From Solitalea agri (lineage in GTDB: Bacteria; Bacteroidota; Bacteroidia; Sphingobacteriales; Sphingobacteriaceae): a DNA stretch of 64,000 nucleotides. Positions 25,895-37,800 of the stretch are shown here, one piece after another; the stretch's first letter is position 1; the number at the start of each line of letters is the position of its first letter. The position numbers and the translations under genes were made by a program. The stretch lies in contig NZ_JAMWYS010000036.1 in assembly GCF_023914155.1 (NCBI RefSeq), forward strand, positions 62,001-126,000. Direction: 5' to 3'. The notes beneath the pieces were generated by a model. It saw only the letters and a list, made by a program, of their open reading frames with translations. It ran no database searches and was not told the origin of the DNA.

Positions 25895-27826
25895 ATGAAA
25901 AAAACATTGTTTCTATTGTTGCTTTGTTCATTAAAGGCCGCATTTGCTTATGCCGGAGATGAAAGGAAATATCCGGTAAAAGATATTCCGACTGAATTAA
26001 GAAAGGATGCCGATGTGGTATTTCGGGTTGATGATGTCATTTTTGATATTGCCAATAAGGCTTCAGCAAAGTACAAGTATCATGTTGCCATAACTATTTT
26101 GAATCCCAATGGCGATGATAGGGCCGAACTTGAATTGGGATATGATAAACTACACCCTACAGGAAGTATTAAAGGAACCCTGTATGATTCGTTGGGGAAT
26201 GTGATCAGGAAACTAAAAAATAGCGAGATAAGGGATTATAAAGCGAACGATGGTGTAGCGTTATATGATGATAATCGTGTTAAAGTTGCAAAGTTGGCCT
26301 ATAATGTATATCCATATACAGTTGATTTTGAATATGAAGTACAGTATGTAGGTCTATTAACTTACCCGGGATGGAGTGGTTACTCTGGCTACAGAGCCAG
26401 TACTCAAAGCAGCAAGTATCAGTTAACATTGCCGGTTTCGATGGAAGTTAGATATAAAGAATCAGGACTTACTATTCCCTTGAAAAAAGAGGTGATTGAT
26501 GGCAAAAATAGTTATACATGGCAGGCGGTGAATTTACCTGCCCTTAAGCAAGAACCCTATTCACCGTCGTTCAGAGAACAGGGCCCATTGGTAACTTGTG
26601 GCGCTGTTGATATCTCGTACGAAGGTTATGAAGGTAAAATGGATACATGGAATGCTTTTGGCGCGTGGTATTATAATTTAAATAAGGATAGGGATCAGCT
26701 GCCAGAACCAGTAAAAACAAAAGTACATGAGCTAACCGATGGGCTAAAAGATCAAATCGAAAAAGCAAAGGTGCTATATGATTATCTTCAGAAAAATACT
26801 CGTTACATCGGTATTCAGTTAGGAATAGGTGGATTTCAAACTTTTGATGCCAAATACGTGGCAACCAGGGGCTATGGAGATTGTAAAGCGCTTACAAACT
26901 ATTTAAAATCGCTGTTGAAAGAAGCAGGCGTAAATGCCAATGGAGCTTTGATTTACGGTGGAAGACAACCAAGTAAAATAGATCCGGATTTCGTTACAGA
27001 TCCTTTTAACCATGTGGTATTGTCAATCCCGACTGAAAAGGAAACCTATTGGGTAGAATGTACCAGTCAGAATGATCCTTTAAATTATATGGGGAGCTTC
27101 ACCGGCAATCGTTATGCTTTAATTTTTTCTCCTGAAGGCGGTCAATTGGTTAAAACACCGTCTTACTCTGCTTCAGATAATACCTTGTCTCGTAATGCTA
27201 AAATTAAATTTGATTTATCAGGACAAGCTTCGGCAATAGTTGATGTAAAATATAAATGTGTTCGCCAGGATGATTTAAGTTACATGAATGCAACAAACAG
27301 CAAAGGAGAGATCGAAAAATATCTTTATAAAACGATCGATATTCCGAGCATGCAGTTAAAAGGTTTTAGTTATCAGGTAGATAAAGAAAGTAAACCTACA
27401 TTGACTGAACATTTAGAGCTGGAATTCTCTAATTACTTTAATATTTCGGGGAAACGCATTTTCCTTCAGCCTAATTTATTCAACAGAATGACTTCGCTGC
27501 CGGAGAAACTGGAGAAACGTCGCTCTGAAATCCTTTTTTATTCAGCTACCACCGACGAAGACAATATTGTTTATGAAGTTCCGGTAGGATATAGCTTAGA
27601 AAGTAAACCAAACGACGTATCGCTAAAATCAGAGTTTGGCGAGTTTACTGCTTCTGTAAAATTGGAGAACAATCAATTGATCTATTCACGTAAGCTAATT
27701 AGAAATGAGGGCCGTTTTGCTCCTGAAAAATACAATGCTTTATTAGACTTCTTAACAGCTATTGCTAAATCAGATAAAGCAAAAGTGGTGTTGGTGACAA
27801 CTGGCAATCCGGTGGTTACTAATTAA
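25895..27826 (+). CDS. DUF3857 transglutaminase-like protein with catalytic Cys
   Basis: A 643-residue exported protein (signal peptide ending AFAYAG) with the same layout as the gene before it: DUF3857 domain followed by a transglutaminase-like domain. Here the catalytic motif is intact as RGYGDCKAL, with a candidate His in PFNHVVLSIP and an acidic residue in YWVECTS. The natural substrate of this family is unknown; the fold could hydrolyse or cross-link amide bonds. Tight spacing with the upstream paralogue suggests one operon and possibly a heteromeric pair. Confidence 0.86.
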   Translation: MKKTLFLLLLCSLKAAFAYAGDERKYPVKDIPTELRKDADVVFRVDDVIFDIANKASAKYKYHVAITILNPNGDDRAELELGYDKLHPTGSIKGTLYDSLGNVIRKLKNSEIRDYKANDGVALYDDNRVKVAKLAYNVYPYTVDFEYEVQYVGLLTYPGWSGYSGYRASTQSSKYQLTLPVSMEVRYKESGLTIPLKKEVIDGKNSYTWQAVNLPALKQEPYSPSFREQGPLVTCGAVDISYEGYEGKMDTWNAFGAWYYNLNKDRDQLPEPVKTKVHELTDGLKDQIEKAKVLYDYLQKNTRYIGIQLGIGGFQTFDAKYVATRGYGDCKALTNYLKSLLKEAGVNANGALIYGGRQPSKIDPDFVTDPFNHVVLSIPTEKETYWVECTSQNDPLNYMGSFTGNRYALIFSPEGGQLVKTPSYSASDNTLSRNAKIKFDLSGQASAIVDVKYKCVRQDDLSYMNATNSKGEIEKYLYKTIDIPSMQLKGFSYQVDKESKPTLTEHLELEFSNYFNISGKRIFLQPNLFNRMTSLPEKLEKRRSEILFYSATTDEDNIVYEVPVGYSLESKPNDVSLKSEFGEFTASVKLENNQLIYSRKLIRNEGRFAPEKYNALLDFLTAIAKSDKAKVVLVTTGNPVVTN

Positions 27827-27841
27827 AGAAAGCAACACATA

Positions 27842-27886
27842 AAAACACAAAAAGGCAGTTTATAACCAACTGCCTTTTTGTGTTTT
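27842..27886. terminator. Bidirectional terminator with a 19-bp perfect stem
   Basis: The arms at 27842-27860 and 27868-27886 are perfectly complementary over 19 bp around a 7-base loop, with A-rich and T-rich flanks. This serves the convergent DUF3857 and UbiA-family genes; the stem includes part of the UbiA-family stop codon. Confidence 0.92.
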
Positions 27887-28748
27887 ATAACCTTTCGAAA
27901 TAACTGGATGATAGTATAAGAAGGTATTGAAGAACAAACATCCCATCAACCCAAAACAAATAGAAGTAATCGCTTTTCTTGGGGAATGATCGATAAATAA
28001 ACCAGGCCACTATTAGTAAGAAAATAACCAAGGCTAAATAGATCGAAGGATGCAAAGGAAGGTCGTACAAGGTTATCAGCAATGAGTGTGCAATAATTAA
28101 AACATAGCAAAGCATCTTCGCTTTTGCCGGGCCTAATACATTTGCAATTGTTTTTAATCCATTGCTCAAATCGGCTTCAATGTCTCTTATGTCAAAAATT
28201 ACAGCCAAACAAAATACCAGGATAAATCGCTTGGTAAATAGCAGAACGATGTCAAGATAAGAGAGTTGAGCTCCGGAATCTAATATAGGCACTAGCACTG
28301 TGCATGAAGCCCAGATTAAGCTTATCAAAAATGTTTTGGCGGCAGGTATTTGTCGTAAGCCACCACCTTTGGTTTTTAAAATTGGCAATGAATAGGCAAA
28401 TGCAAGGAATGCGGTGACAGCAAGTGAGAGTAATGAATTAATATGGATGAGTGGGATCAAAGGCAAAAGCAGTAGAACAGATCCGTAGGTCAAAAAACGA
28501 ATGAGCTTAACATGCTTGCTAACACACCTCATTCGGTTAGAGGTGTATCGATCTTTGTTTTTTAGGATTGTCGAATAATTTAACACAATCCGAATGTTGT
28601 AAATGAAAAAGGTGGCAAGAAATAGGACTGAGATGATGTATTTAGAGGGTTGCTGTTCAACAAGCAGATACGTTAGCATTCCTTGCGCCGCGGCACAAAG
28701 AGCAACCCAAAAATTTCCGAAAACAAAAAAATCAAAGGCTTTTTTCAA
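27885..28748 (-). CDS. UbiA-family prenyltransferase-like membrane protein
   Basis: A 287-residue membrane protein with about eight helices. The segment FDIRDIEADLSNGLKTI fits the second Asp-rich motif of UbiA prenyltransferases, but the first motif (NDxxDxxxD type) is not obvious; the corresponding region reads YNIRIVLNYSTILKNKDRY. It may transfer a prenyl group to an aromatic or other acceptor, or may be a diverged member. The start codon is TTG at 28748. The stop lies inside the bidirectional terminator. Confidence 0.7.
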   Translation of the reverse strand: MKKAFDFFVFGNFWVALCAAAQGMLTYLLVEQQPSKYIISVLFLATFFIYNIRIVLNYSTILKNKDRYTSNRMRCVSKHVKLIRFLTYGSVLLLLPLIPLIHINSLLSLAVTAFLAFAYSLPILKTKGGGLRQIPAAKTFLISLIWASCTVLVPILDSGAQLSYLDIVLLFTKRFILVFCLAVIFDIRDIEADLSNGLKTIANVLGPAKAKMLCYVLIIAHSLLITLYDLPLHPSIYLALVIFLLIVAWFIYRSFPKKSDYFYLFWVDGMFVLQYLLILSSSYFERL

Positions 28749-28790
28749 GAGTAATTAATAAGTAGGATAAGGTGTTTCAAAGTTAAAAAC

Positions 28791-30074
28791 TTATCCCCTG
28801 GTTAACTCAAAAATAGTGATCTCCGGCGCGATGCCCACTCGTCCGGGGTAACCTAAGAAACCGTATCCCACGTTAACATAAAGTTGCTGATGCTGTTCTT
28901 GGTATAACCCCGACCACTCCGGGTACATGTACTGAATTGGGCTCCATTGAAAATCCCCCAGCTTAATACCAAACTGCATTCCATGAGTATGCCCCGAAAA
29001 CATGGCGTCAATGTCTTTGTATTCTGGTAATACCTGTAATCGCCAATGGCTGGGATCATGCGATAACAACAGTTTAACAGCTGCTTCATCGGTTCCTTTA
29101 GCAGCTAAGTCCATACGGCCATATTTGGGGAATCGGCCTTTGCCCCAATTTTCAATACCAACTATAGCGATCTTATCACCACCTTGCTCAATTATCCGGT
29201 TTTCATTCATCAGGAGGTCCCAACCTAATGATTTGCGATGAACTGTTTTTAAATCCTCAAGGTTTTGCTTTTTAGCTTTTGCTGAAGGCCATAATTTATA
29301 ATCGCCATAATCGTGGTTCCCAAGAGTTGAATAAACACCAAGGGGAGCTTTTACTTTATTGAAAATGTCAACATAGTCCTTCACCTCTGGTGTTTCATCA
29401 TTTACAAGGTCGCCGGTAAAAAACACCATATCGGGCTTTTCAGCGAGTAACATGTCTACACCTCCCTGAACAGCCCTTTTGTTATAGAAACTGCCAGAAT
29501 GTATATCAGAGATCTGGGCAATTTTTAAGCCCTCAAATGACTTTGGAAGATTAGGAAGCTTCAGCTTAACATGGTTGACTTTATAGTCATAGACACCTTT
29601 AATTACCCCATAGCCCAGCGAGGCAAACGGAATCGCTGCTGCGATAATACCGGCTTTGCTTAAAAATTCGGAGCGGGATATTTTATTCAGATCCGATTCC
29701 TGTGTAGCTGCTATCGTTTCTGTTTGTTGGAGTTCGGTGATCTTTTTCTTTTTAAATTTTCGGATGAGCCAAATAATCAAGCGACGAAGATCGTCGATTG
29801 CTAAAAATGGAACAGCAACCATTTTACAGATGGTGAGCATAAACAACCATACAGTAATCAGATTTTGAGTGAACTTTCCGAAGAAAAAAAAGAGAGTCAG
29901 TAGTTTGGCTAAATAAGTTACTATTGAAACCGCGATATAACCGTAAAGTAAGATCTTACGTTTTCGGGGTGAAGATACTTTTATTGCCGACCTGAATGCC
30001 TGATAAACATAAATGTCGACACAAAGAACAATAACTGTTATAGAAATAAGAAAAATGATCCGTCCTGAATTCAT
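28791..30074 (-). CDS. Membrane-anchored metallophosphoesterase
   Basis: A 427-residue protein with four N-terminal hydrophobic helices, a linker containing a Tat-like segment (SRSEFLSKAG with a further hydrophobic stretch) and a calcineurin-type phosphoesterase domain from about residue 180. Metal ligands can be seen in order: SDIHSG, FTGDLVND, LGNHDYG, LLSHDP and SGHTHG. It is likely a periplasmic phosphodiesterase or phosphatase related to YaeI-type enzymes, which act on lipid-linked phosphates; the substrate is inferred, not shown. It lies just upstream of the UbiA-family gene on the same strand, with a 42-base gap. Confidence 0.88.
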   Translation of the reverse strand: MNSGRIIFLISITVIVLCVDIYVYQAFRSAIKVSSPRKRKILLYGYIAVSIVTYLAKLLTLFFFFGKFTQNLITVWLFMLTICKMVAVPFLAIDDLRRLIIWLIRKFKKKKITELQQTETIAATQESDLNKISRSEFLSKAGIIAAAIPFASLGYGVIKGVYDYKVNHVKLKLPNLPKSFEGLKIAQISDIHSGSFYNKRAVQGGVDMLLAEKPDMVFFTGDLVNDETPEVKDYVDIFNKVKAPLGVYSTLGNHDYGDYKLWPSAKAKKQNLEDLKTVHRKSLGWDLLMNENRIIEQGGDKIAIVGIENWGKGRFPKYGRMDLAAKGTDEAAVKLLLSHDPSHWRLQVLPEYKDIDAMFSGHTHGMQFGIKLGDFQWSPIQYMYPEWSGLYQEQHQQLYVNVGYGFLGYPGRVGIAPEITIFELTRG

Positions 30075-30258
30075 ATAATAAAGTAAACCACAATGGATGT
30101 CTTATCCAAAGGGTTCATGTATCTCAAAAGTACAAAGCATATGGTAAAATGTTTTATCAATGCTTAATTATGACGGTGAAAGGAGAGTACTTCGCTACAT
30201 TGTTACATCGAAACAATAAGAGAAGCCTTATTTTCAGTGTATCAATTACCGATTATTT

Positions 30259-31101
30259 ATGGAGTTAAAAACATTAGAAAGCATCCCTCTTGCTACCATT
30301 CTCGAAACTTTTAATTACGCTTTTTCCGATTACCTGGTAAAACTTCAACTTTCGAAGCAACAACTAATGAATAAAATGGAATCAGAAGGAATTGAGCTGA
30401 ACTATTCGGTAGGAATGTTTGATGGAGACAACATGGTAGGATTTATTCTTCATGCCCCGGGCAACTGGTTAGGTAAGCCAACAGTTTATAATGCCGGTAC
30501 CGGAGTTATTCCAACATACAGGGGTAAGGCAATAACGCAGAAAATGTATCAGTACATTATTCCTAAACTGAAAGAGAAAGGGATCAATCAGCATTTGTTG
30601 GAATATGTTGAAGGAAACACATTTGCAAAACGCATTTATGAACAAGTAGGTTTTAAGCCAAACCGAGAATTGGATTGTTTAAAAGGCAAGATAAATACAA
30701 AAGTTTCGGCCGATGATAATTGCTTATTTAAAGAAATTGAACAGCCTGAATGGGAATGTCTTTCTTCAAAATTTTCCGTTCAGCCGTCGTGGCAAAATAG
30801 CATTAATTCTATTAAGAGAGCCGGATCTAAACGTAAAACAATAGGACTTTTTCACGCAAATGAGTTGATGGGTTTTACAAGTTTCAATCCAGAAAATGGA
30901 AGGATTGGATTGTTTTTCATTAATGAAGAAGAGAGGAATAAGGGTTATGGGACTTTGTTATTGGCTTATCTTCAGAACAATTTTGATGGTGAACTTTCAG
31001 TGTTTAATCTCGATAAATCTAATCAAGCCGTTTATGTATTTTTTACCAAACGCGGACTTAAGTCTGTAGCACCTCAGGTTGAAATGCTGATGGACGTTTA
31101 A
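30259..31101 (+). CDS. Tandem GNAT acetyltransferase
   Basis: A 280-residue cytoplasmic protein with two GNAT-like halves. The N-terminal half (about 1-140) has the acetyl-CoA segment VIPTYRGKAITQKMY and a typical FAKRIYEQVGFK end. The C-terminal half (about 150-280) has EEERNKGYGTLLL and NQAVYVFFTKRGLK. The acceptor substrate is unknown. It stands alone with a divergent promoter region upstream and a strong terminator downstream. Confidence 0.87.
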   Translation: MELKTLESIPLATILETFNYAFSDYLVKLQLSKQQLMNKMESEGIELNYSVGMFDGDNMVGFILHAPGNWLGKPTVYNAGTGVIPTYRGKAITQKMYQYIIPKLKEKGINQHLLEYVEGNTFAKRIYEQVGFKPNRELDCLKGKINTKVSADDNCLFKEIEQPEWECLSSKFSVQPSWQNSINSIKRAGSKRKTIGLFHANELMGFTSFNPENGRIGLFFINEEERNKGYGTLLLAYLQNNFDGELSVFNLDKSNQAVYVFFTKRGLKSVAPQVEMLMDV

Positions 31102-31110
31102 TTATTAAAT

Positions 31111-31143
31111 AACAATCCCTCTTCGTGTGGGAGAGGGATTGTT
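31111..31143. terminator. Bidirectional terminator
   Basis: AACAATCCCTCT (31111-31122) and AGAGGGATTGTT (31132-31143) form a perfect 12-bp stem with a 9-base loop between the convergent GNAT and MoxR-type genes. Confidence 0.85.
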
Positions 31144-31165
31144 ATTTCTGCTTGTTTAAGCAGAA

Positions 31166-32677
31166 TTAATATCTGTCGTCTCTGCCATATCCTCGCTCAT
31201 CCTCATCTTCATCGTCGATGGAGGCATTGAATAAGCTGCTGAACATATCTTTGAATTCAAATCCATTCGTTAGGTAATGTTTGCTCAATAATGAATATTC
31301 TGAAAGAGCATGCAGGGCAAGTTCCATTAACAGCAGCCGGTTGGTTTCATCCGTCCGTGGGTGGAGTGCCCTGATCAGGTCCTCCAAGCCAGGAACCTTT
31401 TTTAAGGCAGTGGAATATTCACTGTTACTTAAGCCATCGGCGATGGTAATGCTATTTCCCTTGCCAAACCAGTCAATAATATCGGCGTATTGATTATTGG
31501 TTTTACTCTTTTTCGCTTTCTCTGGGTCGGGGAGATAGTTGGCTGTAAGAGTTTTAATAGCCTTTCCGATTAAAATATGGGTGACCTTAGCCGGGCCTTC
31601 CTGTTCGCCTTCATAAACCAGTTCAATTTTGCCGGTAATAGCGGGAATAACGCCAATAAAATCGGCCAATCGGATTGTAGTACTGCCTTCATTATTCAGT
31701 AATAAACGACGCTCGGCAGTACTCATTAAGTTTTCAAATGCCGAAATAGTTAAACGAGCCGACACACCACTCTTTTTGTCAACGTATTCACTGGCCCTTG
31801 CTTCAAACGCTATTTGTTCTACTAAATCCTTTATCAATTCAGGAACATTGATCTTTTCCAGCTGATCTTCGTGAAGTCTGGCTTCCTGATGGGTTATTTG
31901 TTTTGAAAGGTCAGGAGTTTTTGGATAATGCGTTAAAATCTGGCTTTCGATACGGTCTTTTAATGGGGTTACAATTGAACCGCGATTGGTATAATCTTCC
32001 GGATTTGCAGTAAACACAAACTGAATGTCTAAAGGCAATCTCAATTTAAATCCCCTGATTTGTATATCCTTTTCTTCAAGAATATTAAATAAAGCAACCT
32101 GAATCCGTGCTTGTAAATCAGGAAGTTCGTTGATCACAAAAATCTGGCGATGGGTCCGAGGTATTAATCCATAGTGAATTACCCGCTCATCGGAGTAGGG
32201 GAGTTTTAACGCCGCAGCTTTTATCGGATCAACATCTCCGATAAGGTCGGCAACGGTAACATCCGGAGTTGCCAGCTTTTCAGTATAGCGCTCACTTCTA
32301 TGCAACCATGCGATAAGGGTATCATCGCCTTTCTCGTTGATCTCATTTCGGGCAAACCAGCTTATAGGGTTTAAAGGGTCGTCATATAATTCGGACCCTG
32401 AAATATAAGGAACCCACTCGTCCAATAAATCGACCATTTGGCGGGCAATTCGGGTTTTTGCCTGGCCACGCAATCCCAATAGTAAAATATTGTGTCGCGA
32501 AAGAATAGCTGTAAATAAATCAGGAATGACCGTTTCGTCATAGCCGATAATTCCTTCAACTGTTTTTTCTCCGGCTTTTAAACGCTTAATAAGATTATCT
32601 CTTAACTCGTCTTTTATGCTTTTTGGTTTATATCCTGAGGCTTTTAAGGCTCCTAATGTTGTTATGTTGTTTGTCAT
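31166..32677 (-). CDS. MoxR-type / magnesium-chelatase-like AAA+ ATPase
   Basis: A 503-residue AAA+ ATPase. The Walker A motif is G68-LRGQAK-T75. The sensor region is VFTANPEDYTNRG and the arginine-finger region is near TPLKDRIESQI. The C-terminus ends in a very acidic tail (DDEDEDERG). MoxR-like ATPases act as chaperones that remodel or insert cofactors into partner proteins, usually with a VWA protein. That partner is encoded upstream on the same strand, but a 275-base repeat-filled gap separates them. The client is unknown. Confidence 0.88.
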   Translation of the reverse strand: MTNNITTLGALKASGYKPKSIKDELRDNLIKRLKAGEKTVEGIIGYDETVIPDLFTAILSRHNILLLGLRGQAKTRIARQMVDLLDEWVPYISGSELYDDPLNPISWFARNEINEKGDDTLIAWLHRSERYTEKLATPDVTVADLIGDVDPIKAAALKLPYSDERVIHYGLIPRTHRQIFVINELPDLQARIQVALFNILEEKDIQIRGFKLRLPLDIQFVFTANPEDYTNRGSIVTPLKDRIESQILTHYPKTPDLSKQITHQEARLHEDQLEKINVPELIKDLVEQIAFEARASEYVDKKSGVSARLTISAFENLMSTAERRLLLNNEGSTTIRLADFIGVIPAITGKIELVYEGEQEGPAKVTHILIGKAIKTLTANYLPDPEKAKKSKTNNQYADIIDWFGKGNSITIADGLSNSEYSTALKKVPGLEDLIRALHPRTDETNRLLLMELALHALSEYSLLSKHYLTNGFEFKDMFSSLFNASIDDEDEDERGYGRDDRY

Positions 32678-32693
32678 TGATTACGTTGATTAG

Positions 32694-34050
<1,357 letters not shown>

Positions 34051-34230
34051 ATTCTTAATAATTTATGAGCATTTGGATGATTGAATAACGCTTTTACTAA
34101 TTTAATGTTTTAAACACGAATTCACGCCTTTAGAACCAATTGGAATTCGACAAATTCGTTATTTTGGAACAGTTAAAGTTTATTAGCCTTAATAATTTGT
34201 AATCATAACCTTATAAAAAAAATATTCGTT

Positions 34231-34635
34231 TTGATACTGCTCTTCATTCCAATTGTTGGTTTTACCCAATCAAAGGATGTGGCCGTGATTAAAAATCTAC
34301 TAAATACTCAGGCTAAAGCTTGGTCGGCTGGTAATTTGGAAGAATTTATGGATGGATATTGGAAATCTGATTCATTGATGTTTATTGGGAAAAACGGCCC
34401 TAAATATGGTTGGCAAACCACCCTGGACAATTATAAAAAGAGTTATCCCGATAAAAGCGCTATGGGCCAATTAAACTTCAACATTATAAAAGTGGAAGTT
34501 CTTAGCCCAACAAGTGCTTTTGTAATTGGACGATGGGAGCTTGAACGTGAAAAAGATAAGCCTTCTGGTTATTATACTTTACTATTAAAAAAGATAAAGG
34601 GTAAATGGAAGATTGTAGCTGACCACAGCAGTTAA
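34231..34635 (+). CDS. Secreted DUF4440/NTF2-like protein with doubtful start
   Basis: A small secreted protein, 134 residues from TTG 34231. The domain from about residue 20 (VIKNLLNTQAKAWSAGNLEEFMDGYW) to the end (GKWKIVADHSS) fits the DUF4440/SnoaL group. The frame is open upstream, and codons from 34213 read xKKIFVLILLFIPIVGFTQ, a normal signal peptide, but the first of these codons is ATA instead of ATG. Either translation starts at ATA, or at TTG with a truncated signal, or the start has been lost. No function can be assigned. Confidence 0.68.
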   Translation: MILLFIPIVGFTQSKDVAVIKNLLNTQAKAWSAGNLEEFMDGYWKSDSLMFIGKNGPKYGWQTTLDNYKKSYPDKSAMGQLNFNIIKVEVLSPTSAFVIGRWELEREKDKPSGYYTLLLKKIKGKWKIVADHSS

Positions 34636-34647
34636 AAAAGGTGGTTA

Positions 34648-34675
34648 AACCAATTCAAAAAACAAATTGGTGTTT
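34648..34675. other. Intergenic inverted repeat before the susC gene
   Basis: ACCAATT (about 34649-34655) pairs with AATTGGT (about 34665-34671), with A/T-rich flanks that extend it weakly. It follows the DUF4440 stop by a few bases and may end that transcript, but the T-run is broken. Confidence 0.35.
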
Positions 34676-34746
34676 ATAAATAATCGATAATTACACTATT
34701 TGAATACAATGAATTAAATCACTAAAAAGAATGTCTCTGTAAAATA

Positions 34747-34779
34747 TTTGATTACTAGTGTTTTATGTTTTATATGTTG
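34747..34779 (+). promoter_or_regulatory. Possible Bacteroidota-type promoter for susCD
   Basis: TTTG at 34747-34750 and TATGTTG at 34773-34779 are about 22 bases apart, close to the -33/-7 pattern of this phylum, and the ATG of the SusC gene follows 46 bases later. A short inverted repeat GTTAA-n6-TTAAC at about 34781-34796 lies between them and the gene and could bind a regulator. Both calls are by eye. Confidence 0.35.
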
Positions 34780-34824
34780 AGTTAATTTTTGTTAACTTAA
34801 TATATTCATTAACCAATTAATCAT

Positions 34825-37800
34825 ATGAGGATAAGACATTTACGTAAAATGCTATTTACGCTTTTTAGTATGGTGTTGATAGCACCCCTGGTAACATTTG
34901 CCCAGGTGAATGTGAAAGGCAAAGTAACTGATGCCGTAAGCAATGAACCACTGCCCGGTGTTAATGTTACATTAAAAGGCTCTACTACCGGAGCTTCCAC
35001 TGATGTGAATGGAAACTATTCCATAACAGTTCCTTCCGCAACATCTCAAATCCAATTTTTTCTTTTAGGTTATCAGGCACAAACAGTTGCCGCCTCCTCT
35101 TCTACCATTAACATTAAACTGGCAGAAGACGTTGCTAAACTTGACGAGGTAGTTATAACCGGTTTGGCGACCAATGTAAAAAGGAGCAATTTGGCGAATG
35201 CGGTAGCCACTATTTCATCGAAAGAACTTACCGGAACCTCTACTCCACAAACGTTGGATGGAGCACTAAACGGTAAGTTGGTGGGAGCAAACATTATTGC
35301 CGCATCGGGAGCTCCTGGTGGTGGTATGTCAGTCCGCTTAAGAGGGTTAACATCTATTAACAGTGGAACACAACCTTTATATGTAGTGGATGGAGTGATT
35401 ATGGATAACTCGTCCATCTCCGGAGGTTTAAACGTAGTTACCGCCGCATCAAGAAATGGTAGCGCCACTTCAAACCAGGATAATCCTTCCAATCGTATTG
35501 CCGATATTAACCCTGAAGACATTGAGAATGTGGAGGTATTAAAAGGAGCTTCCGCTGCAGCAATTTATGGTGCTTTAGCATCATCAGGGGTAATCATTAT
35601 TACTACAAAAAAGGGATCACAGGGTAAAACCAAGGTCTCTTTCTCTCAGGATCTTGGAACAGCCAAGGCTATCAAATTATTAGGAGTTCGCCAATGGGAT
35701 GAAGACAAGATTCAGGCGTTTTACGAAAGTAACCAGGCAAATGCTGATGCACAAAAACAACTTTACAGAGATGCGGTAGCTAACAATGCATTATACGATT
35801 ACGAAAAAGAAATGTATGGAGAAACAGGATTTCTTACAAATAGTTCGTTAAGTGTTAGAGGAGGAGGCGAAAAAACGAACTTCTTCTTATCAGGCTTAAT
35901 ACAGGATGAGGACGGGATCATTAAAAATAGCGGATATAAAAAGTATTCAATACGTGCTAACGTTGATCATAAGATTTCTAATAGATTTAATGTGGCATTA
36001 ACTACCAATTATATTAATTCATCAGCCGACCGTGGATTAACCAATAATGATAATAACAGCGTTTCGTACGGTGTTGCTCTTTCATCAACCCCAACCTATG
36101 CCAATCTTCACCCTGATGCCGCTGGAAACTATCCAGCAAACCCTTATTCAGCCTCTAATCCTCTTGAAACAAGAGATTTGATTACGAATAATGAAAAGGT
36201 AAATCGTTTTCTTGGAGGCTTATCACTTACAGCCTTTATACAACAAAATAGCAAGTCGGTTACTAAAGCAATTGTTCGGGGCGGACTTGATTATTACAAT
36301 CTATACACCAAAGGTATTTTTCCTAACTCATTACAGTTTGAATCAAATGGGAACGGTACTGATGGTGCATCAGTTCAAGGCAGTACCAATAATTTAAATA
36401 CCAATTACTCTGCATTATTGGTAAATACCTACACTTCTGGGGGAAAAGAGGCCTGGAATTTTACTACTTCGGCCGGTGCCACAGCTGAAAACTTCGACCA
36501 GAATCAATTGCTAGATGTAGCTACCAAATTAATCGGTACGCAAACAAACGTCAATCAAGCCTCGGCAGTAACTGTGGTGCAATATAGGGCTCCAAGAAAG
36601 AATAGGGGATTATTTATTCAGGAAGAAATAAATTTTGCTGATCGTGTTATTGTGACTGGAGGTTTGAGGTTTGATAAATCAACCGATAATGCTGATGTCA
36701 ATAAATTTGAAATGTTCCCTAAGGCATCGGCAGCCGTTAACCTACAAAACTTTGATTTTTGGAAGGTTAAATCGATAAATCAGTTAAAGCTTAGAGCGGC
36801 TTATGGCGAATCAGGTAATTTCCCTCCTTTCGGATCTAAATACACCTCATTCTCCGCTTCAAATATTGGAGGTTTTGGAGGAACGCTCATTGGCGTTATT
36901 AATAATCAGGGCTTTGTTCAGCAAGGAAATAAAGATATAAAGCAAGAACGGCAAAAAGAATTTGAAGCCGGGTTTGATATTAGTTTTCTTGACAACAAGG
37001 TTACTTTCGAAGCAACTTATTATAACAAAAAAGCTTACGATCTGATATTTACGCAAAATGTTCAACCTTCTTCGGGCTTTGTTCAAAAAGTAATTAACGG
37101 AGGTACACTGCAAAATGAAGGAGTTGAGTTGAGCCTAGGCTTCATTCCTTTTAGTTCGCCAAACTTCAGGTGGAATTTCCGCACTAACTATTGGATGAAC
37201 AGAGCTAAGATGTTAAAACTGGACATCCCATCATTTAACGTTGGTGGATTTAGTAACACCCTAGGTAGCTTTAAAATTGAAGAAGGGAAATCGCCAACGC
37301 AAATTGTGGGCTTGGATGATATTGATGGCGATGGAAATAGCGATGGTGTTTTTGTTTTGGGTAATTCGGAGCCAAAATTTCAAATGAATTTTGTCAATGA
37401 TTTTACTATTTATAAAAACTTATCATTGAGCTTTACTCTTCACTGGAAAAATAAAGGCGATAATATTAATCTTTCGCAATTCTTGAATGATTTGGGAGGA
37501 ACCAGTCATGACTATGACGCTGATAAAAATAATAATGGTGTAGCTGATGCAATAGATCGTATTAGTACTGTGGGTGTTTCATCACGGATCTTTGTTCAAG
37601 ATGCTAGTTTCGTTCGTTTGCGTGATATCGGCTTGTATTACTCGTTTAACACTGATCTTCTTAACAAAACATTTAAAGGGGTGGTATCGGGTATTAAATT
37701 GGGAGTTTCTGCTACCAATTTATTTACTATAACTCATTATGATAGTTATGATCCCGAGGTGTCTAACTTTGGTTCAGCCGGATTCTCATCAAATGTTGAG

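Noticed and set aside
29002-29241. Plus-strand frame inside the metallophosphoesterase gene
   Set aside because: It is antisense to the catalytic domain of a clearly coding gene and has no family pattern of its own.
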